A DNA stretch of 64,000 bases, from positions 2,790,001 through 2,854,000 of the forward strand of contig NZ_CP137891.1 in NCBI RefSeq assembly GCF_033547075.1, written 5' to 3'. Numbering within the stretch: position 1 is the stretch's first letter; every line of letters begins with the position of its first letter. A model generated the notes under the pieces. That model did no database searches. It had not been told where the DNA came from and saw only the letters and a program-made list of their open reading frames with translations. Shown here piece by piece: positions 56,611 to 64,000 of this stretch. Origin of the DNA: Flavobacterium ardleyense (GTDB lineage: Bacteria; Bacteroidota; Bacteroidia; Flavobacteriales; Flavobacteriaceae). Both the position numbers and the translations under genes were made by a program.

Positions 56611-57694
56611 TAATAAAAAATATCTTGTCTCCTCTTTCGCATTTCTTCTAGTACTTGCGGGCTGTGCTGAAAAAACCGAAGATAAGCCAGCAACGGAGCA
56701 AAAAGCCGTGGCTCAAAAAATAATTGTTCTCGAAAAGAAATTGCTTCAAAGCAATTTGAATATTCCTGCGGAAGTTAGAAGTGATCAGGAAGTGGATTTA
56801 TACGCAAAGGTCAGCGGATACGTCAAAGATATCAAAGCGGATATCGGATCGAAAGTGAGAAAAGGACAGCTTTTAGCAACTTTGGAAGCTCCGGAAGTAA
56901 GTTCTCAATTGGCCGGAGCAAAAAGTAGAATGCTTTCGCAAAAGGCAATTTACACCGCAAGTAACAGCAATTATCAAAGATTGTTTGAAACTTCAAAAGT
57001 GGAAGGAACCATTTCGACTAATGATATCGAGCAGGCTATTGCCAAAAAAGAATCCGATCACGCTCAGTTTCTTTCGGCGGAAGCCAAATACAGAGAGATC
57101 GCAATTATGCAATCCTACTTGCAAATTCGTGCACCATTTGATGGAGTAATTTCCAGCCGAAACACCAACCTTGGAGCGTTTGTTGGGCCAGGAAGCGGAA
57201 AAGCAGACTTGCCGTTATTTAGATTAGAAAAGCAAGATAAATTGCGTTTGTCGCTGTTTGTTCCAGAGAGATACAGTGGGTTTTTAAGCGAAGGCGACAG
57301 CATTAGTTTTAAAGTAAAATCATTGCAAAACAAAACTTTTAAAGCACAGATCACACGTAAATCGGGCGCTCTTGATCAGAAATTACGATCAGAGAAAATC
57401 GAATTGGATTTGGTTAATACCGATGGAAAATTACTTTCGGGAATGATTGCCGATGTGAGTTTGAAATTAAGTGCGAAGAATGCAAACTTCGTAGTTCCAA
57501 AATCGGCGGTGGTTCAGGCGAGCGACGGAACTTATATTTTTGTAATTAAAGACTATAAACTCGAGAAAAGAGATGTTCAGATAGGAAGAGCAGAGAAAAA
57601 CGAAGTAGAAATTTTTGGCGATATAAATGAAGGAGATTCGATTTTAGAACTAGCTTCAGAAGAAACGATAGATGGCAGTTTGTTAGTTAGTTAA
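56600..57694 (+). CDS. RND periplasmic adaptor (MFP) lipoprotein
   Basis: 364 residues with a lipoprotein signal (LVSSFAFLLVLAGC). The lipoyl/barrel-sandwich half-motif DLYAKVSGYVKDIKADIGSKV and its partner APFDGVISSRNTNLGAFVG flank the hairpin, and the beta-barrel and membrane-proximal domains follow. It connects the RND permease and TolC channel. It overlaps the permease gene by 11 bases, indicating coupled translation. A terminator follows. Confidence 0.93.
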   Translation: MKNNNKKYLVSSFAFLLVLAGCAEKTEDKPATEQKAVAQKIIVLEKKLLQSNLNIPAEVRSDQEVDLYAKVSGYVKDIKADIGSKVRKGQLLATLEAPEVSSQLAGAKSRMLSQKAIYTASNSNYQRLFETSKVEGTISTNDIEQAIAKKESDHAQFLSAEAKYREIAIMQSYLQIRAPFDGVISSRNTNLGAFVGPGSGKADLPLFRLEKQDKLRLSLFVPERYSGFLSEGDSISFKVKSLQNKTFKAQITRKSGALDQKLRSEKIELDLVNTDGKLLSGMIADVSLKLSAKNANFVVPKSAVVQASDGTYIFVIKDYKLEKRDVQIGRAEKNEVEIFGDINEGDSILELASEETIDGSLLVS

Positions 57695-57721
57695 ATAGTA
57701 TTCCCTAAATATTATTGTTTT

Positions 57722-57750
57722 AAAAGTAGTCCAATTGGGCTACTTTTTTT
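57722..57750 (+). terminator. Terminator of the efflux operon
   Basis: AAAAGTAGTCC and GGGCTACTTTT form an 11-bp stem with one G-U pair around AATT, followed by T residues. Confidence 0.85.
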
Positions 57751-57804
57751 ATATTTACTAGCCAAGAAAGAAATTTTTAGTAGAACTACAGTCAAAATTA
57801 GCGA

Positions 57805-58431
57805 ATGAAGTATTTTATAACACTCATCTTATTAATTGCAATTTTAGGTTATGGTCAAGTCTTTGAACCTAACTTTCCTATTACGGTCAATATTGGATTA
57901 ACATTTTTAATTTTACTAACCGCAGTTTTATTAGAATGCACTCCACTGAAAAAGAATTTCGAATCTGATTTCAAAATGAGAAGTCAGCGAAAAATAATTG
58001 GAAAATTTGGATTAGTATATGCTGTTGCTTGGACGACATTTTGGGTACTTGGCACTAATAATTATAAAGATATTCTATTTCTAACTTTTTTGTTTTGGAT
58101 ATTTCCAGTAGCTGAAATAATTGTTTGGTTTATATATAAGAGAGAAAAACCATATACTCTGTTTATAAAAAACAATGAATTGACACTAAATAATCGTTGG
58201 ATCCAGAGAAGAAATCTAACTGAACTTAAAGAAATTCGATTTGACCGAATTAGTAAAATCTTAAAGCTTGATTTTGAATCAAACTCAACCATAGCAATTA
58301 AAACTTTGGAATATACTGCTGCTGACATTGATAGGTTACTTGAGATCATAATTGAAAAATCTGAAAACAATGTTTTCATCCCTCTAAATTATCAACCTTC
58401 AACAGATAAAGCTGCTATTGGCACAATATAA
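57805..58431 (+). CDS. Hypothetical membrane protein (208 aa)
   Basis: 208 residues with about four TM helices in the first 110 residues (ITLILLIAILGYGQ; ITVNIGLTFLILLTAVLLE; GLVYAVAWTTFWVLG; FLTFLFWIFPVAEIIVWFIY). A soluble C-terminal domain follows, with a PH-like strand pattern (YTLFIKNNELTLNNRWIQRRNL, then IAIKTLEYTAADIDRLLEII). No family recognised. It is followed 24 bases later by a truncated regulator-like ORF. Confidence 0.72.
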   Translation: MKYFITLILLIAILGYGQVFEPNFPITVNIGLTFLILLTAVLLECTPLKKNFESDFKMRSQRKIIGKFGLVYAVAWTTFWVLGTNNYKDILFLTFLFWIFPVAEIIVWFIYKREKPYTLFIKNNELTLNNRWIQRRNLTELKEIRFDRISKILKLDFESNSTIAIKTLEYTAADIDRLLEIIIEKSENNVFIPLNYQPSTDKAAIGTI

Positions 58432-58455
58432 AGTTTCCGAGGCAAGGAAATAAAA

Positions 58456-58629
58456 ATGAATTTTATAGAAGCAAAATATAATGACTTACAAAGTCTTGAT
58501 CAATTTACTGATGAAAAGATCGGTAAAAAAGGAACAACAAAACGTGACGAGTTTGAAACTAGATACGAAGCTTTTAAGCTTGGAGTTTTGATTCAGCAAG
58601 ACGAAGAAAATAAAAGACTGAGTAACTAA
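58456..58629 (+). pseudogene. Truncated regulator-like ORF (57 aa)
   Basis: 57-residue ORF starting MNFIEAKYNDLQSLDQFTDE and containing GKKGTTKRDEFETRYEAFKL. This resembles the N-terminal arm of XRE-type antitoxin-like regulators that continue into an HTH (typically LxxLRKxxGLTQExLA). Here the frame ends at EENKRLSN just where the HTH would begin. It is either a remnant of such a gene or a very short functional protein; no toxin gene is adjacent. Confidence 0.5.
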
Positions 58630-58671
58630 TAACTTTTAGAAGCATTGAAAGAGTATAATCCCATAAAAAAG

Positions 58672-58697
58672 AAAAAGCCCCTCACAAAAGGGGCTTT
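58672..58697 (-). terminator. Terminator of the L,D-transpeptidase gene
   Basis: AAAGCCCC and GGGGCTTT (58674-58681 and 58690-58697) form an 8-bp stem; on the minus strand it is followed by a T-rich run. Confidence 0.8.
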
Positions 58698-58723
58698 CAC
58701 ATTTTAATAAAAATTGCAACTAT

Positions 58724-59611
58724 TTATTTCGCTGCTACGTCTTTCTGAGATCTTCTAATTTGCTGCTCTTTCATAATTTCGTTCATAAATGGCGCAACAA
58801 CTTTCTCAATATCTTTCGCTGAAAGATTCAATGATTTTGGATTGGTATTTAATTTCATCCACGGTTTACCGTTTTCAAAATCGTAAGCTCCAAAAACAAC
58901 GGTTGGAGTTCCTTTCACTTTCACAGTGTGCTCATCTGCAAGAATCCATTGATCAGCCCATTCGTACAAAACTTTTGCATCTTTCTCCTGTAACCTCAAG
59001 CAAGAATGCGAAGCTGGATAGCCTGGAAGCGAATATTCGTGCCATCCCACACCCTCTTTATTTTCGATATTAAAGTTCCACTTCAATTCCCACTCATCAT
59101 CAAAAGTACTGATGGTTTCTTCAGCTTTCCAGTTGCTAAAAAACAATCCAGTTGGCGTCAAATGCTTTTTACTTCCCATATTTGTTGGTCCAGTATGAAT
59201 CAACGCACCGTGCTCATAAGTCGCAAATGTCTGCGATGGATACGAGAACAAAATTATTTTGTCAACTTTCTGCAAAGCTGGCACTTCAAAAGGGAAAGGC
59301 AGATAATAAGCGATATCACCTGAGAAATCGGTTGGAACAATGATAGAATCCATTGCCGAAATGTTTTTGGCATCCGTTCTATTTGCGGCCAAAACCAAGT
59401 TCATTTTTTGAGAATCGTCTTTGTTAGCGGCTAACCATTCTTTGGTTTTCGCAATTTCGTACGAAACAGCTTTTGTAGGCTCAACGCGTGGTGGAAGTTT
59501 AATTTCCTGAACATCATCTTCAGGATTAACGTTAATCGATTCTGATTTATCCTTACAAGAAACGGTGGCAAGAAGCAAAAATGCGCTAATACCAAGAACT
59601 GCTTTTTTCAT
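58724..59611 (-). CDS. L,D-transpeptidase (YkuD) lipoprotein
   Basis: 295 residues from the ATG at 59611; the longer start at 59701 adds 30 unlikely residues before the signal peptide. The lipobox is LLLATVSC (Cys19). The YkuD catalytic site is SHSCLRL, with His202 and nucleophile Cys204, preceded by GWHEYSLPGYPA. It would form 3-3 peptidoglycan cross-links or attach proteins to peptidoglycan. Monocistronic with its own terminator. Confidence 0.92.
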   Translation of the reverse strand: MKKAVLGISAFLLLATVSCKDKSESINVNPEDDVQEIKLPPRVEPTKAVSYEIAKTKEWLAANKDDSQKMNLVLAANRTDAKNISAMDSIIVPTDFSGDIAYYLPFPFEVPALQKVDKIILFSYPSQTFATYEHGALIHTGPTNMGSKKHLTPTGLFFSNWKAEETISTFDDEWELKWNFNIENKEGVGWHEYSLPGYPASHSCLRLQEKDAKVLYEWADQWILADEHTVKVKGTPTVVFGAYDFENGKPWMKLNTNPKSLNLSAKDIEKVVAPFMNEIMKEQQIRRSQKDVAAK

Positions 59612-59769
59612 ATTTTTATTTTTGTATGGTTTATCTATCTCAAAAAAGAGACCAATTTTTAAATTCCAATTTGGGCCAAAAATATTACTATTAACTGTCA
59701 CGATGCAAATGAATTATGTGATTTTTAAGATTATTTTTCTTTCAAATATATCTTTTTTAAGAGACTTTA

Positions 59770-59940
59770 CTTTATAAGCCCGATAAGTTATATAATTGTT
59801 ATCGACCACTCGAAAATCCGATAGAGCGGAATTGTAATCCGCGCCCGCAAGTTATGAAAAGTATTAGGCTCTTCGATCCCCGATAACTATCGGGGCTGAC
59901 CTCGAAGCAATTTATACTGTTGTAGATTCATAATCCTGTT
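59770..59940. repeat. Hairpin-rich intergenic sequence
   Basis: Contains GCGGAATTGTAATCCGC with partial symmetry and CCCCGATAACTATCGGGG (59879-59896), a perfect 8-bp stem with a 2-nt loop. No ORF with support. It looks like debris of dispersed repeats and, with element A3, fills most of the 621-base gap 59612-60232. Confidence 0.45.
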
Positions 59941-59998
59941 ATCCTCTGGTAAAAATTTTTGAAGTTAATTTCTGCGACTTTTTTTCTGCGAAAGTCCC

Positions 59999-60145
59999 CA
60001 GCCCTGATTGCCGAGCAAATCCTGTGGTAGCAATTTGCCTTTTTTAGAGCAGCGGCGTGCAAGAGCGACCAACGGAAGCTCCTTGCCCGCCCTCTGCTCT
60101 GGCAAATTGTTGCCGCAGATTGGAACAAAAAGCAGGATTAGCTGC
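59999..60145 (-). repeat. Dispersed intergenic element A3 (about 147 bp)
   Basis: Plus-strand reading: CAGCCCTGATTGCCGAG at one border, the 17-nt core GCGACCAACGGAAGCTC at 60065-60081, and GGAACAAAAAGCAGGATTAGC at the other. Arms CAATTTGCC/GGCAAATTG and AGAGCAG/CTGCTCT are complementary and specific to this copy. Confidence 0.75.
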
Positions 60146-60232
60146 CAAATAATCAGAATCGCATTTGTCTCTATTATTGCTTAAATTTGCCATAATAATC
60201 TTAGTAAAAATCATTGCTACACGTAGACAAAT

Positions 60233-60772
60233 ATGCAGCTGGATAATCAGAAAGTCAAGGAAAATATTTTAAAATTTAGTTTAGGCTCCGATCTGGTAAT
60301 CTATATTTCCCGCTGTATCATTGGGTTTCTTATTGGCTACACTCTGTATATGAGTTTTCCCGAACACCATCTTTATTGGACATTGCTTTCGATAATTTTG
60401 GTTATCTCGCCCGAGGCTAAAGATTCGCTTAAATTGGCACTGGATCGATTTAAATCCAACTTAATTGGTTCAGGCATTGGTTTAATATGCTTTTTTATCG
60501 AAGGTCCGAGAGTGTGGGTGATTTTATTTGGAATTATCTTAGCAATTTTGGTTTGCCATTGGCTGAATCTGCTGTCTGTGGCAAGATCAGCGATCGTGGC
60601 AATGATAATAGTTCTTATTTTTGAAAATGAATTAGTGACCTGGACGGGCGCTCTCGAGCGGTTTTTCTCCGTGACTTTAGGATGTCTAATTGGTTTGGGA
60701 ATCACCCGAAGTACTTCCTTTTTACTAAATTATCTGCGCAAACACGCCGATTTACCACAAGAAAAGTTGTAA
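60233..60772 (+). CDS. FUSC-like inner-membrane protein
   Basis: 179-residue membrane protein with about five TM helices. The segment YWTLLSIILVISPEAKDSLKLALDRFKSNLIGSGIGL matches the FUSC/aromatic-acid-exporter half-domain layout. The later LERFFSVTLGCLIGLGITRS is the second family block. Unlike full-length exporters it has only one half and no soluble domain, so it may work as an oligomer. Function unknown. Confidence 0.8.
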   Translation: MQLDNQKVKENILKFSLGSDLVIYISRCIIGFLIGYTLYMSFPEHHLYWTLLSIILVISPEAKDSLKLALDRFKSNLIGSGIGLICFFIEGPRVWVILFGIILAILVCHWLNLLSVARSAIVAMIIVLIFENELVTWTGALERFFSVTLGCLIGLGITRSTSFLLNYLRKHADLPQEKL

Positions 60773-60814
60773 AGCTGATCCAATAATAGATTCAATAGGG
60801 CAGAATTCTTTTTG

Positions 60815-60822
60815 TAACTTTG
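60815..60822 (+). promoter_or_regulatory. Bacteroidetes-type -7 box of trmD
   Basis: TAACTTTG. It overlaps a possible TTG start at 60820 and so favours the ATG at 60844. Confidence 0.6.
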
Positions 60823-60843
60823 CCGCTGCTAAAAAATCTAGTT

Positions 60844-61524
60844 ATGCGCATTGATATTGTCACACTTTTACCAGAATTATTGAGAAGTCCTTTCGAAGCT
60901 TCGATTATGAAACGCGCCATAGACAAAGGTCTTGTCGAAGTTCATTTTCACAATTTGCGCGATTATTCAACCAATAAACAAAAGAGTGTCGACGATTATC
61001 AGTTTGGCGGTGGCGCTGGAATGGTGATGACCGTGCAACCGATTGACGATTGCATCACCCACTTAAAATCCCAGCGCGAATACGACGAAATCATTTATAT
61101 GTCCCCGGATGGTGAGACTTTAAACCAGCCAATGGCCAATAGAATGTCGTCTTTAAAGAATATAATTATTCTGTGCGGACATTATAAAGGAGTTGATCAG
61201 CGCGTGCGTGACCACTTTATTACCAAGGAAATTTCTATTGGCGATTACGTTTTGAGTGGTGGCGAATTGGGTGCGATTGTCCTTTCGGATGCGCTGATTC
61301 GATTGATTCCAGGAGTGCTTAGTGACGAAACTTCGGCACTTACAGACAGTTTTCAAGACAATCTTTTGGCGCCGCCTGTGTACACGAGACCCGCGGATTA
61401 CAAAGGTTGGAAAGTACCCGAAATCCTTACTAGCGGCCACTTCGCGAAGATTGACAAGTGGCGTGAAGACAAGGCGTACGAACATACCAAGAATAGAAGG
61501 CCCGATCTTTTGGGCGACGATTAG
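60844..61524 (+). CDS. trmD: tRNA (guanine-37-N1)-methyltransferase
   Basis: 226-residue SPOUT methyltransferase that methylates G37 of tRNAs and prevents frameshifting. Motifs: [33 protein letters not shown], and the trefoil-knot SAM site [12 protein letters not shown] with [16 protein letters not shown]. Upstream of rplS, as is common, but separated by 369 bases with hairpins and repeat B3. The start at the ATG is supported by the promoter box. Confidence 0.97.
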   Translation: MRIDIVTLLPELLRSPFEASIMKRAIDKGLVEVHFHNLRDYSTNKQKSVDDYQFGGGAGMVMTVQPIDDCITHLKSQREYDEIIYMSPDGETLNQPMANRMSSLKNIIILCGHYKGVDQRVRDHFITKEISIGDYVLSGGELGAIVLSDALIRLIPGVLSDETSALTDSFQDNLLAPPVYTRPADYKGWKVPEILTSGHFAKIDKWREDKAYEHTKNRRPDLLGDD

Positions 61525-61540
61525 TGTTTTTTGGGTGTGC

Positions 61541-61573
61541 CCTTTTTCCTGCTTTTAAGGAGCAGGAAAAAGG
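61541..61573 (+). terminator. Perfect inverted repeat after trmD
   Basis: CCTTTTTCCTGCT (61541-61553) and AGCAGGAAAAAGG (61561-61573) form a perfect 13-bp stem with a 7-nt loop. There is no T tract, so it may be part of the neighbouring B3 element rather than a classical terminator. Confidence 0.6.
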
Positions 61574-61578
61574 TCGGC

Positions 61579-61649
61579 CTATCCGCTGTATCTTTTTAAT
61601 GACCTTGCTTCGCAGGTCATAAAAAAGGATGCCGCTGCTATGCCTCACA
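61579..61649 (+). repeat. Dispersed intergenic element B3
   Basis: CTATCCGCTGTATC, then arms CTTTTTAATGACCT and AGGTCATAAAAAAG around TGCTTCGC, then GGATGCCGCTGCTATGCCTCAC. Borders match B1 and B2; arms differ. Confidence 0.72.
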
Positions 61650-61791
61650 CAATTCTAAGAACTACTATTTTTAGGATTCAAATGTAACACATTAAAGATC
61701 ACTCGCATTTTGTTCACAATCAGTGAAATACATATTTTTTAAAAGCATTAAAAAATATCAAAGCAATCATAAAAAACTTAGCTTTTTGAGA

Positions 61792-61820
61792 TTGTTAATT
61801 AAAAATATTTTCTACCTTTG
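61792..61820 (+). promoter_or_regulatory. Full Bacteroidetes-type promoter of rplS
   Basis: TTG at 61792-61794, an 18-nt spacer, then TACCTTTG at 61813-61820. It predicts a leader of roughly 65 bases. Confidence 0.7.
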
Positions 61821-61893
61821 CGCCCACTTGGACCAACCTCTGGCGAAAACCGCGAATGTTGCTCTGATTTAAAACCATAATTAAACAATTATC
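61821..61893 (+). promoter_or_regulatory. Candidate L19 mRNA leader
   Basis: 73 bases between the promoter and the rplS ATG, GC-richer than the flanks (CGCCCACTTGGACC, CTGGCGAAAACCGCG). It may fold and act as an autoregulatory leader for L19; I cannot confirm a structure by eye. Confidence 0.35.
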
Positions 61894-62247
61894 ATGGCAG
61901 ATTTGATGAAATTCGTTCAAGACGAATTTGTAGAGAAAAAAGACTTCCCAGCTTTCGCAGCAGGAGACACAATCACTGTTTACTACGAAATTAGAGAGGG
62001 TGAAAAAACTAGAACACAGTTTTTTAAAGGTGTTGTAATTCAAAGAAGAGGTTCAGGAGCTACTGAAACTTTTACAATCAGAAAAATGTCAGGTTCTATT
62101 GGAGTTGAGCGTATCTTCCCAGTACACTTGCCAGCACTTCAAAAAATTGAACTTCATAAAGTTGGAGCTGTTCGTAGAGCACGTATTTTCTACTTCAGAG
62201 AACTTACTGGAAAAAGAGCAAGAATTAAAGACAAAAGAAGATTCTAA
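61894..62247 (+). CDS. rplS: 50S ribosomal protein L19
   Basis: 117-residue bL19. Hallmarks: [43 protein letters not shown], the ribosome-binding [12 protein letters not shown] and the basic end REL(T)[11 protein letters not shown]. It sits at the subunit interface near the A-site. Monocistronic, with its own promoter and strong terminator. Confidence 0.98.
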   Translation: MADLMKFVQDEFVEKKDFPAFAAGDTITVYYEIREGEKTRTQFFKGVVIQRRGSGATETFTIRKMSGSIGVERIFPVHLPALQKIELHKVGAVRRARIFYFRELTGKRARIKDKRRF

Positions 62248-62269
62248 TATCTCTTTGTACTCAAATATT

Positions 62270-62302
62270 AAAAGCTTCGATGAAAATCGAAGCTTTTTTT
62301 TG
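62270..62302 (+). terminator. Terminator after rplS
   Basis: AAAAGCTTCGAT (62270-62281) and ATCGAAGCTTTT (62286-62297) form a perfect 12-bp stem with a 4-nt loop and a T tract. Confidence 0.92.
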
Positions 62303-62477
62303 CTCTACTTTAAAAATTAATTTGCTGAATTATTACCACGAAGTTCACACAGCTGAATTAGTGAAATGGTAGAGTTTGTAATTGAAATTGCACTGTGAAC
62401 CAAGTATTGTTAGCTAGCGCAAGCATCTTGCTCGCGCTTAAAAATCAAAATCTCTACTTTTCAACCTGAAAATTACT

Positions 62478-62600
62478 TTACAATAACAACTCTTTCCGCA
62501 ATATTCTCGTCAATTCTTCAGCTTTGTTGAGAGTCATTAAGTGACCATCTTTTTGCACAATTATATCTGCTTTTAAAAAAACTGCAAAGGCAAAATCCTG
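62478..62600 (-). pseudogene. Possible C-terminal remnant of an alpha/beta hydrolase
   Basis: A 40-codon open frame on the minus strand ends with the segment ADIIVQKDGHLMTLNKAEEL. This matches the pattern around the catalytic His and last helix of alpha/beta hydrolases. Upstream the frame is closed by TGA and no catalytic Ser region is found in the remaining gap, so the gene would be decayed. The rest of the 62303-62656 gap shows only a small inverted repeat near 62415. Confidence 0.45.
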
Positions 62601-62656
62601 TCACTATTTTCGCGACTATAAATTGTACTATTTCAAAATAAGTTTGAAAAAAATTT

Positions 62657-63208
62657 TTAAAGCACAGAATTTATAGCATTCACCAACTCTTCTTTATTTT
62701 CTAAACTTCCATCAAAAACTTTGATAACTTTCTTATTTTTAATTAGATATGTCATCGGTATTGACAAAGAATTTAAGGAGTTATCGGCTGGCTTATTTTG
62801 AAGATAATTAATAATTGCGGTGCGAAATTCCAAATTCTCATTTGTGATATCTTTAAAGTAGAAGCGATCATTTTTTAAAAATTTGTTCAGCTTTACAGAA
62901 TCCTTATCTACTGAGAGCGATAGAAATTCGATATTCTGCCCGTTGAAATCTGATTTAATCTGGTTTAGCATCGGAATTTCTACCAGGCAAGGTTCGCACC
63001 AAGTTGCCCATAAATTTACACATATTATCTTATCTGACTCCAAATATTTCTTGCTGAATTCACTTTGATTGATTTCTGATTTTTGGGTAATTCCTAAAGT
63101 ATCATTTTGATTTCCGATGCGCACATTTCCTATCTGAATGCCGAAAGACATTACCGCAATTAGAGCAATCATCAATAAAACACTAAATATTAGTAGACCT
63201 TTTTTCAT
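62657..63208 (-). CDS. TlpA-like thioredoxin-fold protein, membrane-anchored
   Basis: 183 residues with an N-terminal TM or signal anchor (GLLIFSVLLMIALIAVMSFGI) and a thioredoxin fold with active site NLWATWCEPCLVEIPML (CEPC). The cis-Pro loop SIPMTYLI follows. It acts in the periplasm in thiol-disulfide exchange, for example keeping cysteines reduced. It follows the aspartyl protease/PDZ gene by 43 bases and is probably in its operon. Confidence 0.9.
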   Translation of the reverse strand: MKKGLLIFSVLLMIALIAVMSFGIQIGNVRIGNQNDTLGITQKSEINQSEFSKKYLESDKIICVNLWATWCEPCLVEIPMLNQIKSDFNGQNIEFLSLSVDKDSVKLNKFLKNDRFYFKDITNENLEFRTAIINYLQNKPADNSLNSLSIPMTYLIKNKKVIKVFDGSLENKEELVNAINSVL

Positions 63209-63251
63209 AAATTTTTTGTGGAAGATTAACTGTGTGAAGTTTTATGTAGAG

Positions 63252-64000
63252 TTATTTAATAAATTCTTGCTTAGTGAGATTAAATTTAAGAATTTCCTCT
63301 GCACGTTTTACGGTAACACTTATTTCGGTTTCGTCTTTTTCAATTCTATCGAGAAAGTATTTGCAGAATTCACTGCTTTGAATTTTTGTAAAGTCGGTGT
63401 CATTAATAGCTAAAATCTGATCGCCTAAGTCAATTGGAATATTCTTGTCTACGACTTTGGACATTACTGTCGCTTTGCCATCCACAAAAAGATAGGTAAA
63501 TCCGAAACCATCTAATTCTGCTGGCTCGACGGTTGAATTCTTTTTAAAGTGAATTTTATTCGTATTCCAATCGATTACAAAGACATAGTTTTTAAGGAAT
63601 TCGTTCCCAATTAAAGTCGAAGCTCCACTATCCATAAGTTCATCTTCAAAAATGCTTGAGTTTAGAGTTAGGGCACTTTTCATTACAAACGTTGTATCAC
63701 TTCTACTATTTCCATAAATCCCAATTGAATTTACTCCAGATTTAATATAGAATTTCTCTGAACTTGTAAGTTCTTGATGGTAAGAAAGATCATTAGCGAT
63801 TTTGATATTTCCTGCATATCCCGTGTCAAAGGTAAAATCTTGAATTTTATCATTAACAAGTCCCGCAACGTGCGGAGTTTTTTGAGCTTTGCTAGTAAAA
63901 TCTAAAGTGAAGTCAGACTGCTCAATATTGAAAAGCGCTGCATTTTTTGAAGCGCTAATTTTTTTGTTTTGGTAATCAAATTGCCAATTTAATTTAGCTA
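63252..64000 (-). CDS. Aspartyl protease-like/PDZ protein, N-terminus cut by window edge
   Basis: The frame is open from the right edge of the window to the stop at 63252, so the ATG at 63683 is internal and the N-terminus lies outside. A retropepsin-like lobe begins before FTFDTGYAGNIKIAND, whose DTG would be catalytic. Later LMDSGASTLIGNEFLKNYVF gives a second D-S-G and the hydrophobic-hydrophobic-Gly strand. A PDZ domain follows (IPIDLGDQILAINDTDFTKI). Such proteins are usually periplasmic. Likely cotranscribed with the TlpA-like gene. Confidence 0.83.
   Translation of the reverse strand, partial: AKLNWQFDYQNKKISASKNAALFNIEQSDFTLDFTSKAQKTPHVAGLVNDKIQDFTFDTGYAGNIKIANDLSYHQELTSSEKFYIKSGVNSIGIYGNSRSDTTFVMKSALTLNSSIFEDELMDSGASTLIGNEFLKNYVFVIDWNTNKIHFKKNSTVEPAELDGFGFTYLFVDGKATVMSKVVDKNIPIDLGDQILAINDTDFTKIQSSEFCKYFLDRIEKDETEISVTVKRAEEILKFNLTKQEFIK

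Noticed and set aside
61541..61573. Classical rho-independent terminator of trmD
   Set aside because: Perfect stem but no T tract on either strand end; kept only as a hairpin, possibly part of the B3 element.
62335..62410. tRNA-like stretch GTGAAATGGTAGAG
   Set aside because: No cloverleaf: T-loop GGTTCGAATCC and acceptor complementarity are absent.
1..64000. CRISPR array, rRNA or prophage
   Set aside because: No regularly spaced repeats, no rRNA-like sequence and no phage structural genes were seen anywhere in the window.

Overview
The window looks like a chromosomal segment of a Flavobacteriaceae bacterium, probably Flavobacterium or a close relative (Bacteroidetes). The base composition is AT-rich and genes are densely packed. 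Several upstream regions carry the Bacteroidetes-type -7 box TAnnTTTG, sometimes with TTTG or TTG about 18 nt upstream. The protein repertoire is typical of the group: DUF4834, YfhO, a BatA-type N-terminal domain, a Pycsar-type DUF5706 membrane domain, a LytTR two-component pair and an L,D-transpeptidase lipoprotein. I saw no rRNA, tRNA, CRISPR array, prophage or intact insertion sequence.

Layout. 1-7.5 kb: ung (cut by the left edge), a MutS2 without Smr domain, a DCC-family thiol protein, an aroC/dicarboxylate-symporter operon on the minus strand and a DEAD-box-type RNA helicase. 7.5-11.8 kb: a plus-strand operon of a BatA-type vWA membrane protein, a dihydroorotase homologue that has lost its metal ligands, a small membrane protein and an esterase. 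12-17 kb: a lipoate-free, ordinary housekeeping stretch with an MBL-fold hydrolase, a conserved 486-aa protein of unknown function, a 1-Cys Bcp, an endonuclease III without Fe-S cysteines, a tiny basic protein and an ECF-type sigma factor. 17-25.5 kb: uvrA, then a flippase/glycosyltransferase/YfhO operon. 25.5-34.5 kb: an outer-membrane-type protein with a GNAT-like protein, a DASS anion transporter, an McrBC-type restriction pair and an FAD oxidoreductase. 34.8-40.6 kb: membrane transport and stress genes (DUF389, SulP, DUF2254, MscS).

40.8-50 kb holds the least ordinary genes: a predicted lipoprotein; a 1234-aa fusion of metallophosphoesterase, a middle domain with a kinase-like GDWDRH motif and an outer-membrane barrel; an HD-phosphohydrolase fused to a Pycsar-effector-like membrane domain with no cyclase nearby; a 783-aa GAF protein; and a bestrophin. 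50-57.7 kb is a LytTR response regulator and LytS-type kinase divergent from a TolC-RND-MFP efflux operon. A triple TTGGTCATTT repeat lies between them as a likely operator, and the RND pump carries a canonical EF-hand loop in its cytoplasmic linker. 57.8-64 kb: small membrane genes, a truncated regulator-like ORF, an L,D-transpeptidase, a FUSC-like protein, trmD, rplS, a hydrolase remnant, a TlpA-type thioredoxin and an aspartyl protease/PDZ protein cut by the right edge.

Six intergenic elements stand out as structure that no gene explains. Three of about 145 bp (A1-A3) share borders and a 17-nt core but have copy-specific arms that stay self-complementary. Three shorter ones (B1-B3) have a shared border and a copy-specific hairpin. 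They look like one superfamily of dispersed, structured intergenic repeats.
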